Below are positions 1-8,010 of a DNA stretch of 64,000 nt, piece after piece. The translations under genes were made by a program, and so were the position numbers. Where the stretch lies: assembly GCF_036013645.1 (NCBI RefSeq), contig NZ_CP107870.1, forward strand, positions 166,518 to 230,517. Reading direction: 5' to 3'. Every line of letters starts with the position of its first letter. Positions within the stretch are counted from its first letter, which is position 1. This DNA comes from Streptomyces sp. NBC_00490 (GTDB taxonomy: Bacteria; Actinomycetota; Actinomycetes; Streptomycetales; Streptomycetaceae). The notes under the pieces are model-generated. The model did not search any database, was not told where the DNA came from, and was given only the letters and a program-made list of their open reading frames with translations.

Positions 1-1
1 G

Positions 2-379
2 GAGGACACCGACTCCTCCACCCTGTTCCGCTCCGCGTCCGGCGAGGACTTCCTCCAGGACGTACGCGCTGCCGGCTACGGACTGATGCGCGAAGCCGGC
101 CACGACCCGCGCGGCGGCCACGTCGACCTGGAACTGGCGCTCGCCTCCGGCCTCGAGGACGTCACCGCCGAGGGCCGCGTGGTCATGGTGCGCGGTGGCT
201 CCGAACAGGCCCGCCACTACCAGCTGTGGCTGGAGTTCATGGCCCCCCAGATCGTCGCCGCCGGCCTGGTCACCCAGGAACGCATCACCGAGGCGATCAC
301 CGAGATGGGCGACCCGTCCCACAACTGGCTCAGCCAGGTCCAGATATCCACCGTCGGCCGCAAGCCCCGCACGGCCTGA
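2..379 (+). CDS. C-terminal part of a class I SAM-dependent methyltransferase-like protein
   Basis: The frame is open from the window edge and encodes 125 residues before the TGA. The segment VMVRGGSEQARHYQLW followed by an AAGL-x-T-x-E-x-I stretch and a final GRKP resembles the C-terminal lobe of Streptomyces class I methyltransferases, where a Trp/Leu-rich helix is followed by a closing beta strand. The SAM-binding glycine-rich motif would lie upstream, outside the window, so family membership rests on the tail only. It ends 36 bp before the UbiA gene on the same strand and is probably co-transcribed with it, which would make it a tailoring methyltransferase of this cluster. The assignment is moderately secure; substrate unknown. 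Confidence 0.6.
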   Translation, partial: EDTDSSTLFRSASGEDFLQDVRAAGYGLMREAGHDPRGGHVDLELALASGLEDVTAEGRVVMVRGGSEQARHYQLWLEFMAPQIVAAGLVTQERITEAITEMGDPSHNWLSQVQISTVGRKPRTA

Positions 380-415
380 CGGCCACTCAAGACGACGAAG
401 AGAGGAGGAGCGGAC

Positions 416-1354
416 ATGAGCCAGGCCATCGCGGTCAAGCCGACCGGGCGGCTGCGCGCCTACGCGCGGCTGGCGAAGCTGTCGTTCTTCGACTACTACC
501 TGGCCGCGCCGGTCGTATGGGCGCTGCTGCCCTCCGATCTGCGAAACGACCCGAAGGTGCTCTGGACGCTGGTCGTCACCACGCTCGGCTGGGTGGCGAT
601 GACCGCGGCGACGGTCGCCTTCGACGACGTGCACGGCTTCAGGGACGGCAGCGACGACGTCAACTACGACCCGAAAGCCGCGCTGCGCAACCGTGAGCGC
701 AAGCCGCTGCTCAACGGTGACCTGACGGAACACCAGGCGCTGCGGTTCGGATATCTGGCCCTGCTGGCCAGCCTGCTCTGGATGGGCGTCGCGGTGGCCA
801 TCGCCCCGCACACCCCGGCCTGGGTGCTCCTGCTGATCCCGTTCCAGGTGGCGATCAGCGTCCAGTACTCGCACGGAATGCGGCTCAGCTACCGCGGCGG
901 TCAGGAACTGGTGCTGCTGCTGAGCCCCGGCCTGATGGCGCTGATCCCCTACGGCCTGGTCGACGGCCACTTCACCGGCGTCATCGCGCTGGAGACGTAT
1001 CTGATCGGCGTCTGGTCGCTGCTGGTGTCGGTGTACTCCAACGTCAACGACCGCGAAGGCGACCGTGCGGCCGGCCGCAAGAACCTCGCCACCGTGCTGA
1101 CGCCGTCCGCCTACTCCGTGGCCATCGCCCTGATCTCGCTGACCGAGACCGCGGCGCTGCTGATCGCCTGGGCGGCCGACGCCGTCCCCGGCTGGTTCCT
1201 GCTGTGCATGGTCCCGGTCCTGGTGATGCGGGCCCGGCAACTGCGAGCGGGCCTGGGCCAGAACAACGCGCTGCTGGCCCGCAAGCTCGGCGTCGACACC
1301 CACCGACTCGGGGTGGCGGCACTGCTGATCGCCAACCTGCTCGTCATCCGCTGA
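416..1354 (+). CDS. UbiA-family membrane prenyltransferase
   Basis: A 312-residue polytopic membrane protein with about eight or nine hydrophobic segments, the usual size for UbiA enzymes. The first Asp-rich site is a variant, DDVHGFRDGSDD (residues 70-81), followed by ERKPLLNGDL, matching the K-x-R-P-L-x-x-G stretch after the canonical motif. The second site is NDREGDRAAGRKN near residue 212. Family members transfer a prenyl group from its diphosphate to an acceptor using Mg2+ held by these aspartates; a few act as terpene cyclases. The ATG has a strong AGAGGAGGAG site. It is followed after 25 bp by a ligase gene. In context it is likely the isoprenoid-joining step of a meroterpenoid-like pathway; whether it transfers or cyclises cannot be told. 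Confidence 0.88.
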   Translation: MSQAIAVKPTGRLRAYARLAKLSFFDYYLAAPVVWALLPSDLRNDPKVLWTLVVTTLGWVAMTAATVAFDDVHGFRDGSDDVNYDPKAALRNRERKPLLNGDLTEHQALRFGYLALLASLLWMGVAVAIAPHTPAWVLLLIPFQVAISVQYSHGMRLSYRGGQELVLLLSPGLMALIPYGLVDGHFTGVIALETYLIGVWSLLVSVYSNVNDREGDRAAGRKNLATVLTPSAYSVAIALISLTETAALLIAWAADAVPGWFLLCMVPVLVMRARQLRAGLGQNNALLARKLGVDTHRLGVAALLIANLLVIR

Positions 1355-1379
1355 ACCCCCAGGAAGGCAAGGCAGAGCA

Positions 1380-2999
1380 ATGAAGAAGACCCCACGCCCC
1401 AAGAACCTGGGTGCGTTGTTCGAGTACTACGCCGACGCGAACACGCCCACCTGGCACCTGGACCGGCCCTACGACATCGCCCCCGAGGGCGGCCGGGAGT
1501 ACGACGTCGCCGCACTGGCCCGGCTGGTCGCCGACATGTCGGGACGCCTGCACGCGGCCGGTCTGCGCCGCGGCGACCACCTGGCCATCATCAAGGAGAA
1601 CCACCACGACGTGGTGCTGCTCGCCGCGGCCGCCGCCCGGATCGGCGCGCTGCCCGCGATGATCTCCTCCTCCAACGCCCCCGACGTGCACGCCAAGATC
1701 ATGGAGCGGTTCCAGCCGAAGGTGCTCATCGCCTCCGGCTCGGTGCTCGGCGCGGCGGCCACCCAGGGCGTACGGCTGACCGGCCCGGGCTGCCAGGTCA
1801 TCGCCATCGACGGCGACCCCGCGCTCGCCGACGGCGGGATCAGCCTCGCCTCGCTCGCCGGCGCCGAGATCCCGCCGATGAACCTGCGCCCGGACCACGA
1901 GCCGATGATCTGCACCCACACCTCCGGCACCACCGGTGTGCCGAAGCTGGTCGTGCACTCCCCGAACACCCTCCTCGGCGTGCTCACCAAGCTGGAGACG
2001 ATGCCGCTGCCGGGCCTGTCCATCCGGCCCGACGACGTCTTCGCGTCCTGCATCGCCTTCGTCCACGGCCGCGCCATCACCTGGACCTTCGCCCAGCTGG
2101 CCCGTCCGCCGAAGAAGGTCGTCATCCTCGGCGGCAACGAGCCGGACCTGGTCGCCGAGATGCTCAGCGAGCACCGGCCGACCGTGCTGGAGGCCTGCCC
2201 GAACATCTTCCAGCGCTGGGAGCACCTCACCGAGACGCACCGCCCCGCGTTCAGCCGGGTCCGGTTCTTCGTCAACACCTTCGACGCGATCCACCCGCCC
2301 ACCGTGCGGGCGTTCATGGACGCCTCCGACCAGCGCCGCCCGGTGTGGGGACAGGTGTGGGGGCAGAGCGAGACGGGACCGGTCGCCATGGCCGTCTACT
2401 CCCGCAAGCAGATCCGCAAGAACGAGGGCGCGCTCGACCCGGTCACCAACGTCGTCGGCCGCCCGATCCCCTTCATCACCCAGGTCAAGATCGTCGACCC
2501 CGACACCCGCAAGCGGGTCAAGGCCGGCGAGGCCGGCGTGGTCCTCGTCAAGACCAAGGGACGCTGCCTCACCTACCTCGGTGAGGACGACCGCGCCCAG
2601 GAGAAGGACTGGGACGGCTGGTGGAACACCGGCGACCTCGGGGTGAAGTCGCGCACCGGTGCACTGCGCCTCCAGGACCGCGAGGTCGACCTGATCCCCG
2701 GCACCAGCTCCATCGCCCTGGAGTCGATCCTGCTGGAGCGCATCCGGCGGGCCACCGAGGTGATCGTCCTGGGCGACCCCGAGGGCGGCAGGCCGGTCCC
2801 GGTGCTCAGCCTGTCCGAGGGCGAGCTGAGCGAGGAGGAGTGGCAGCAGGCCACCCGCGACCTGCCTGAGCTGGCCCCGCCGCACGTCATCGCGTGGGAG
2901 GACTTCCCGCGCACCGGCACCTGGAAGGTGCGCCGCTTCAACCTGCGCCAGCAGGTGCTCGACTCCCAGGCCACCTTCGGCACCGGCCGCTGGACCTGA
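1380..2999 (+). CDS. ANL-superfamily acyl/aryl adenylating ligase (copy 1)
   Basis: A 539-residue adenylating enzyme that activates a carboxylic acid as acyl-AMP, normally passing it to CoA or a carrier protein. Motifs are intact: P-loop HTSGTTGVPK, WGQSETG in place of the usual YGxTE, WWNTGDLG, and a C-terminal PRTGTWKVRR that supplies the catalytic lysine. The A8 hinge reads DREVDLIPG rather than GRxKDxI, an uncommon variant shared with its paralogue at 10377-11990. The two share the opening K-RPKN(L/I)G-like segment and the ending FG(T/S)GRWT. Start is ATG 26 bp after the UbiA stop. A beta-lactone synthetase (OleC-like) role is possible because an SDR and a hydrolase lie nearby, but nothing in the motifs proves it. 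Confidence 0.88.
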   Translation: MKKTPRPKNLGALFEYYADANTPTWHLDRPYDIAPEGGREYDVAALARLVADMSGRLHAAGLRRGDHLAIIKENHHDVVLLAAAAARIGALPAMISSSNAPDVHAKIMERFQPKVLIASGSVLGAAATQGVRLTGPGCQVIAIDGDPALADGGISLASLAGAEIPPMNLRPDHEPMICTHTSGTTGVPKLVVHSPNTLLGVLTKLETMPLPGLSIRPDDVFASCIAFVHGRAITWTFAQLARPPKKVVILGGNEPDLVAEMLSEHRPTVLEACPNIFQRWEHLTETHRPAFSRVRFFVNTFDAIHPPTVRAFMDASDQRRPVWGQVWGQSETGPVAMAVYSRKQIRKNEGALDPVTNVVGRPIPFITQVKIVDPDTRKRVKAGEAGVVLVKTKGRCLTYLGEDDRAQEKDWDGWWNTGDLGVKSRTGALRLQDREVDLIPGTSSIALESILLERIRRATEVIVLGDPEGGRPVPVLSLSEGELSEEEWQQATRDLPELAPPHVIAWEDFPRTGTWKVRRFNLRQQVLDSQATFGTGRWT

Positions 3000-3044
3000 G
3001 CCGACGACCGCCACCACACGACTTCATCAGAAACGGACGGGTCG

Positions 3045-4313
3045 ATGCCAAAGATCGTCATCATGGGCCAGGGGTACGTCGGCCTGCCGCTCGCGGTACG
3101 CGCCGTGGAGGCCGGCGAGGACACCACGGTCGTCGGTTTCGACGTCGACGAGGACCGCGTCAAGCGGCTTGCCGCGGGCGAGTCCTTCGTCGAGGACGTC
3201 GCGCCGCAGCGGCTGTCGGCCGCACTGGCCACCGGGCGCTATCTGCCCACCACCGAGGAACGCGCGGTCGGCGGCTTCGACGTGGCCGTCATCAGCGTGC
3301 CGACGCCGCTGCGCGAGGGCGTCCCCGACCTCAGGGCCATCGAATCGGCCGCCCGGATCCTGGGCCGGTTCCTGCGCCAGGGCTCCACGGTCGTCCTGGA
3401 GTCCACCACCTACCCCGGAACCACCGAGGAACTGGTCGCCCCGATCCTGGAGGAGTACTCCGGACTGACCGTGGGCGTCGACTTCCACCTGGGTTACAGC
3501 CCGGAGCGGATCGACCCGGGCAACCGGGTGTGGACCCTGGAGACCACCCCCAAGGTCGTCTCCGGTGTCGACGAGGCCTCGCTCGAAGCCGTCGATGCCT
3601 TCTACCGCACGGTCGTCGACACGACCGTGCCGGTGAAGTCGCCGAAGGTGGCGGAGCTGACCAAGCTGGTCGAGAACACCTTCCGGCACGTCAACATCGC
3701 TCTGGTCAACGAACTCGCCGTCTACGCACGCGAGTTGGGCATCGACGTGTGGGAAGCGGTGGACGCCGCCTCCTCCAAGCCGTTCGGCTTCATGCGCTTC
3801 ACGCCCGGCCCCGGCGTCGGCGGGCACTGCCTGCCCGTGGACCCGGTCTACCTGTCCTGGCGGGTCAACCGGGCCCTCGGCCACCGCTTCCGCTTCGTCG
3901 AGCTCGCCAACGACGTCAACGACCACATGCCCGCCTACGTCGTCCAGCGGCTGCTGACCGCGTTCAACGAGCGCGGCCGCGCCCTGTCCGGCTCCCGCGT
4001 GCTGGTGCTCGGTCTGGCCTACAAGCCGGACACCGGCGACGCCCGTGAGTCGCCCGCCGTCCGGGTCGTGGACGGGCTGCTGCGGCTGGGCGCCGAAGTG
4101 CGGGCCGTCGACCCGCACGTCGTGGAGAGCTCCCCGGTCGACCCGCGGGTCATCCGCACCGAACTGGACGAGCAGGAACTCGCCGCGGCCGACGCGGTCG
4201 TCCTGCTGACCGACCACAGCGCCTTCGACCTCGACCTCATCACCCAGCACGCCCGGTTCATCCTGGACACCCGCCACCGGCTGCCCGCCGGACCGACGGT
4301 GGAGTACCTGTGA
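3045..4313 (+). CDS. UDP-sugar 6-dehydrogenase (UDP-glucose/UDP-HexNAc type)
   Basis: A 422-residue NAD-dependent dehydrogenase that oxidises C6 of a nucleotide sugar twice to give a uronic acid. The N-terminal Rossmann motif is MGQGYVGLPLA and the catalytic cysteine lies in GPGVGGHCLPVDP, with the active-site lysine region KLVENTFR. The three Pfam domains (N, middle, C) are all present at normal spacing. The sequence is closer in feel to UDP-ManNAc/GlcNAc dehydrogenases (WecC-like) than to UDP-glucose dehydrogenase, but the substrate is inferred. Its TGA overlaps the next gene's GTG by four bases (GTGA), implying translational coupling. Its presence points to a uronic sugar or derivative in the product; no glycosyltransferase is seen in the window. 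Confidence 0.9.
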   Translation: MPKIVIMGQGYVGLPLAVRAVEAGEDTTVVGFDVDEDRVKRLAAGESFVEDVAPQRLSAALATGRYLPTTEERAVGGFDVAVISVPTPLREGVPDLRAIESAARILGRFLRQGSTVVLESTTYPGTTEELVAPILEEYSGLTVGVDFHLGYSPERIDPGNRVWTLETTPKVVSGVDEASLEAVDAFYRTVVDTTVPVKSPKVAELTKLVENTFRHVNIALVNELAVYARELGIDVWEAVDAASSKPFGFMRFTPGPGVGGHCLPVDPVYLSWRVNRALGHRFRFVELANDVNDHMPAYVVQRLLTAFNERGRALSGSRVLVLGLAYKPDTGDARESPAVRVVDGLLRLGAEVRAVDPHVVESSPVDPRVIRTELDEQELAAADAVVLLTDHSAFDLDLITQHARFILDTRHRLPAGPTVEYL

Positions 4314-5278
4314 CCAGCGCCGCCCGGCACGTCCTGGTCACCGGCGCGAGCGGGTACATCGGCGGCGCCGTCGCCCATGCCCTGCTGGCCGCCGGGCACC
4401 GGGTGACGGGCCTGGTGCGCGACCCGTCCCGGGCGGCCGCGCTGGCCGCCGCCGGGGCCGACCTGCGCACCGGCGACATGCTGCGCCCCCAGACGTACGT
4501 ACCGCTCGTCCAGGACGCCGACGCGGTCGTGCACGCCGCGCAGCTGCGCTTCACCGGCCGGCTCACCAAGGCCCGCATCCGGCGCATCCGCCAGGCCGAC
4601 GCGGTCATGGCGGGGGCCCTGGCCGACGCCTGCCGCACCCACGGCCGACGGCTGCTGTACGCGAGCGGTGCCTGGGTCTACGGCGACCACGGCGAGCGGT
4701 GGATCGACGAGTCGCTGCCGCACCGCCCCGCCCCGCTCGGGGTGTGGCACGCCGCGGCGACGGCCCGGCTGCGCGCCATGGCGGCCGACGGCCTGGACTC
4801 GGTGGTGCTGCACGCCGGATTCGTCTACGGACCGGGCGGCAACTTCCGGGCCGCCTTCGCCGACCAGGCGAGCCGGAGCGGGCGCATCCGTCACCCCGGC
4901 GACGGCTCCAACCACTGGAGCTGCGTCCACCTCGACGACCTGGCGGCCGCCTATGTGGCCGCCCTGGAACGGGCACCGGCCGGCGCCGAGTACAACATCG
5001 CCGACGACGAGCCGCTGCCGCTGGCGCAGTTCGCCCGCGAGGCCGCCCGCGCACTGGGCGCCGACCTGGCCGCACCGGTGCCCCGGGCGGTGGCCGCGCT
5101 CGCCCTCGGCCGCCCCGTCACCACCTCGCTGACCACCTCCTACCGGCTGAGCAACGCCCTGGCACGGGACGAACTGGGCTGGCGCCCGGCGTATCCGACC
5201 GTCGCCGACGGCCTGCCCTCGGCCGTGGCCGCCCTGCGCGGCACCCCCACCCCGACCCCCACCTCAACCCCGAGCTGA
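4310..5278 (+). CDS. atypical extended SDR (NAD-dependent epimerase/dehydratase fold)
   Basis: A 322-residue extended-SDR protein with a clear N-terminal dinucleotide motif VTGASGYIGG and the later VYGPGGNF that closes the substrate pocket. Where the catalytic YxxxK should stand, between the VYGD segment and VYGPG, the sequence reads LGVWHAAATA, so both Tyr and Lys appear replaced. It may therefore be an NAD-binding scaffold, a dehydrogenase using other residues, or an isomerase-like atypical SDR. The GTG start overlaps the stop of the UDP-sugar dehydrogenase, so the two are made together and may act on the same nucleotide sugar; alternatively it is an OleD-like 3-ketoacyl reductase acting with the ligases. 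The C-terminus ends in a Pro/Thr tail. Confidence 0.82.
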   Translation: MTSAARHVLVTGASGYIGGAVAHALLAAGHRVTGLVRDPSRAAALAAAGADLRTGDMLRPQTYVPLVQDADAVVHAAQLRFTGRLTKARIRRIRQADAVMAGALADACRTHGRRLLYASGAWVYGDHGERWIDESLPHRPAPLGVWHAAATARLRAMAADGLDSVVLHAGFVYGPGGNFRAAFADQASRSGRIRHPGDGSNHWSCVHLDDLAAAYVAALERAPAGAEYNIADDEPLPLAQFAREAARALGADLAAPVPRAVAALALGRPVTTSLTTSYRLSNALARDELGWRPAYPTVADGLPSAVAALRGTPTPTPTSTPS

Positions 5279-5397
5279 CACACCCGTACCTGACCGCCGG
5301 TCACCGGCACCGCCGCCCCACCGCGTCCCGCGGACCTGCCCCGGGACACGACGGCACCGCACCAGCATTCCCACAACGCACGAGAGAGGGCGCACAC

Positions 5398-6975
5398 ATG
5401 AGCGTCAACCCAGGTGCCCGAGGCGGGCACGGCGGTGACGGCCACGCCGTCGTGATCGGGTCGAGCCTCGCCGGAATGGCCGCAGCGGGGGCCCTGTCCC
5501 CGCACATGCGGAAAGTCACGATCATCGAACGTGACCGGCTGACCGTGGAACCTCGCTGGCGGCGAGGCGTGGCCCAGGCACGGCACGCCCACAACCTGAT
5601 GGCCGCCGGCCACCAGGGCCTGGAGCAGCTCTTCCCCGGCATCACCGACGAACTCCTCACGGCCGGCATGGTCCGCGTCCGGATGCCCGAGGACATGCTG
5701 CTGCTCGCCCCCGGCGGCTGGATGTCACGCTTCGAGACCGACCTCGCGATGCTGACCGGCACCCGCGACGTCATCGACGCGGTGGTGCGCCAACGCCTGC
5801 GCTCGGACCCGAAGGTGGAGTTCGTCGAGGAGCACGAGGCCCTCGGACTCCAGAACGGACGCGGCGACACCGTCACCGGCGTGTGGGTGCGCGGCAGGGA
5901 CGGCGAGACGCGCACCGGCTGGGGCGAGAAGTACCTCATCGACGCGGACTTCGTCGTCGACGCCACCGGCCGCAAGTCCAAAGCCCCGCAATGGCTGGAG
6001 GACCTCGGCTACGAGCGCCCGCGCGAGTGCGTCGTCGACGCGAAGACCGCGTACGCCACCTCCATCTACGAGCCTCCTGCCGGCCATGCCGCCGACTGGT
6101 CCTGCATGCTGCTGATGGCCTCGGCCGACGTCCCCCGCCAGGGCATCCTCAACCCGATCGAGGGCGGGCGCTGGATGGTGTCGGTCTCCGCCAGCGGCGG
6201 AGACCGCCCGCCCACCGACCACGAAGGGCTGCTGCGCGCCGCGGGCACCCTGCGTGACCCGGTGCTGCGAGACGTCATCGAGTCCGCCACCCCGCTCGAG
6301 CCGGTCCACGGCTCGGGCCGCACCGAGAACCGCTGGCGGCACTACGAGAAGCTGAGCCGCTGGCCCGACGGATTCCTCGTCATCGGCGACGCGTTCGGCG
6401 GCTTCAACCCCTCCTACGGGCAGGGCATGTCCGTCGCCGTCCAGTGCGCCCAGGTGCTGAGCGAACGACTCGCCGCGCACGGCACGCACATCGGACTGGC
6501 CGGCCGCCTGCGCAAGGCCTTCGCCCGCACCATGACACCCCCATGGCAGCTGGCCACCGGCATGGACTTCTCCTATCCCTGGGTCTACGAGGTCACCCGC
6601 CCCGACGCGGTGACGCGGATCGGCAAGCGCTACGTGGACCGCCTCACCGCCGCCGCGGTCACCGACCAGCACGCGGCCCTGCTGATGCTCCAGCACACCC
6701 AGCTCCTCGCCTCACCGGCCGCCATGTTCCGGCCGCGGGTGATCGCCGCCGCCCTGCGCGGCCCCAGCGGCCCCGGCCCGGCCGGACCGCCCAGCAACAC
6801 CCATGGCATCGGCGCGCGGCACTCCCACGCCGCGGACCTCTCCGTCACGAGCATCGCGGACCTCACCGCCCGACGGAGCCCGAGACCTGCCGCGCCCGCA
6901 CCCGAACAGGTGCCGTCCACGACCGCATCCAGCGCCCCCGGCAGGCCCCTGCACAACACGAGGAGAACCCCATGA
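5398..6975 (+). CDS. FAD-dependent monooxygenase of the squalene/polyether epoxidase-like group
   Basis: A 525-residue flavoprotein. It begins after a short leader with VVIGSSLAGMAAAGAL and IERD (GxGxxG/E type FAD site), continues with RRGVAQARHAHNL, typical of bacterial epoxidases of the XiaO/LasC kind, and has GDAFGGFNPSYGQGMSVA, the second FAD-binding motif. These enzymes epoxidise isolated alkenes in terpenoid or polyether precursors, so the gene fits an isoprenoid moiety added by the UbiA protein. The last ~90 residues are a Pro/Ala/Arg-rich tail that seems unstructured. ATG 5398 is chosen because the FAD motif follows within 20 codons and the upstream frame is not conserved-looking. The stop overlaps the next ATG (ATGA). 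Confidence 0.86.
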   Translation: MSVNPGARGGHGGDGHAVVIGSSLAGMAAAGALSPHMRKVTIIERDRLTVEPRWRRGVAQARHAHNLMAAGHQGLEQLFPGITDELLTAGMVRVRMPEDMLLLAPGGWMSRFETDLAMLTGTRDVIDAVVRQRLRSDPKVEFVEEHEALGLQNGRGDTVTGVWVRGRDGETRTGWGEKYLIDADFVVDATGRKSKAPQWLEDLGYERPRECVVDAKTAYATSIYEPPAGHAADWSCMLLMASADVPRQGILNPIEGGRWMVSVSASGGDRPPTDHEGLLRAAGTLRDPVLRDVIESATPLEPVHGSGRTENRWRHYEKLSRWPDGFLVIGDAFGGFNPSYGQGMSVAVQCAQVLSERLAAHGTHIGLAGRLRKAFARTMTPPWQLATGMDFSYPWVYEVTRPDAVTRIGKRYVDRLTAAAVTDQHAALLMLQHTQLLASPAAMFRPRVIAAALRGPSGPGPAGPPSNTHGIGARHSHAADLSVTSIADLTARRSPRPAAPAPEQVPSTTASSAPGRPLHNTRRTP

Positions 6976-7976
6976 CCGTCGTCCCGGCGCCGCTGCCCGA
7001 GGCGGACACCCCGCCCTGCGTCGGCGAGGACCTCACCGTCCGCGTGCCCGTGGACGGCACCGACCGGCACATCGCCGGCCGGCTCCTGGTCCCCGAACAG
7101 GGGGCGGACACGGTCCAGGTCCTCATTCCCGGCCTCACCTACGACCGCCGCTACTGGACCCTGCCCGGCGCCTACGACTACAGCGCCCACATGCTGCGCG
7201 CCGGATACGCCGTGCTGCTGCTCGACCGCCTCGGCACCGGAGCCTCCAGCAGACCCCACGGGGACGACGTGAACCTGGACTCCCACGCGGAGAGCATCCA
7301 CCAGGCGATCGCACTGCTGCGCTCGGGCACCCCGGCAGGCCACCGCTTCTCCCGTGTGGTGAGCGTCGGCCATTCCTACGGATCGGGCATCGCCCTCGTC
7401 GAGGCGGCCCGGTACGCGGACGTGGACGGCCTGGTCATCACCGGCATGCTGCACACCACGACCGACTTCTACGAAAAGGTCGACAAGGTCCACGACTTCT
7501 TCCACCCGGCGAACCAGGACCCCCTGCTCGCCGGTATCGGCGCGCCCGCCGAGTACCTGACACAGCGTCCCGGACGCCGCGCCAGGATGCTCGAGTTTGC
7601 GGGCGGCATCGATCCGGAACTGTCCGCGCACAACGAACTGATCAAGTCCACCGCCACCTGGGGCGAGGGCAATTCCCTGCCCGAGACCTACCGGCCCGAG
7701 CACTCGCGGGCCGTCAAGGTGCCCGTCCTGGTGGTGGTCGGGGAACACGACGCGCTCTTCAGCAGCTCGGACGTGGGCTTCGCGGCCCGCTCCGAGGCCG
7801 TGCACGCCTTCGAGCGGGACTACTACGCGCCCGAGGCCCAGCTGGAGACCCACGTGGTCCCCGGCGTCGGCCACTCGCTGAACGTGCACCGCGGCGCCGC
7901 CGAGTTCTACGACCTGGCACGCGACTGGTTCGACCGCAGATTTGCGGCCGTACGCGGACCCTCCCGGCCGGCGTGA
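6972..7976 (+). CDS. alpha/beta hydrolase
   Basis: A 334-residue serine hydrolase fold. The nucleophile elbow is GHSYGSG, the acid is in VVGEHDALF and the histidine in GVGHSLN, so the triad is complete. The oxyanion-hole region is LIPGLTYDRRYW. Homologues include esterases, lactonases and epoxide hydrolases; an epoxide hydrolase would normally carry Asp as nucleophile, and here it is Ser, arguing for ester, thioester or lactone cleavage. Translationally coupled to the epoxidase-type gene by a 4-bp overlap, it likely acts on the same intermediate or releases the product from a carrier. Substrate is unknown. Confidence 0.86.
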   Translation: MTVVPAPLPEADTPPCVGEDLTVRVPVDGTDRHIAGRLLVPEQGADTVQVLIPGLTYDRRYWTLPGAYDYSAHMLRAGYAVLLLDRLGTGASSRPHGDDVNLDSHAESIHQAIALLRSGTPAGHRFSRVVSVGHSYGSGIALVEAARYADVDGLVITGMLHTTTDFYEKVDKVHDFFHPANQDPLLAGIGAPAEYLTQRPGRRARMLEFAGGIDPELSAHNELIKSTATWGEGNSLPETYRPEHSRAVKVPVLVVVGEHDALFSSSDVGFAARSEAVHAFERDYYAPEAQLETHVVPGVGHSLNVHRGAAEFYDLARDWFDRRFAAVRGPSRPA

Positions 7977-8010
7977 AGCCGAAGCCCTCACCCACACCAT
8001 AGGAGGAACG

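Noticed and set aside
1380..7976. OleABCD olefin/beta-lactone pathway
   Set aside because: Ligase, SDR and hydrolase resemble OleC, OleD and OleB by fold, but there is no OleA thiolase, the SDR lacks YxxxK and the hydrolase nucleophile is Ser rather than the Asp of OleB.
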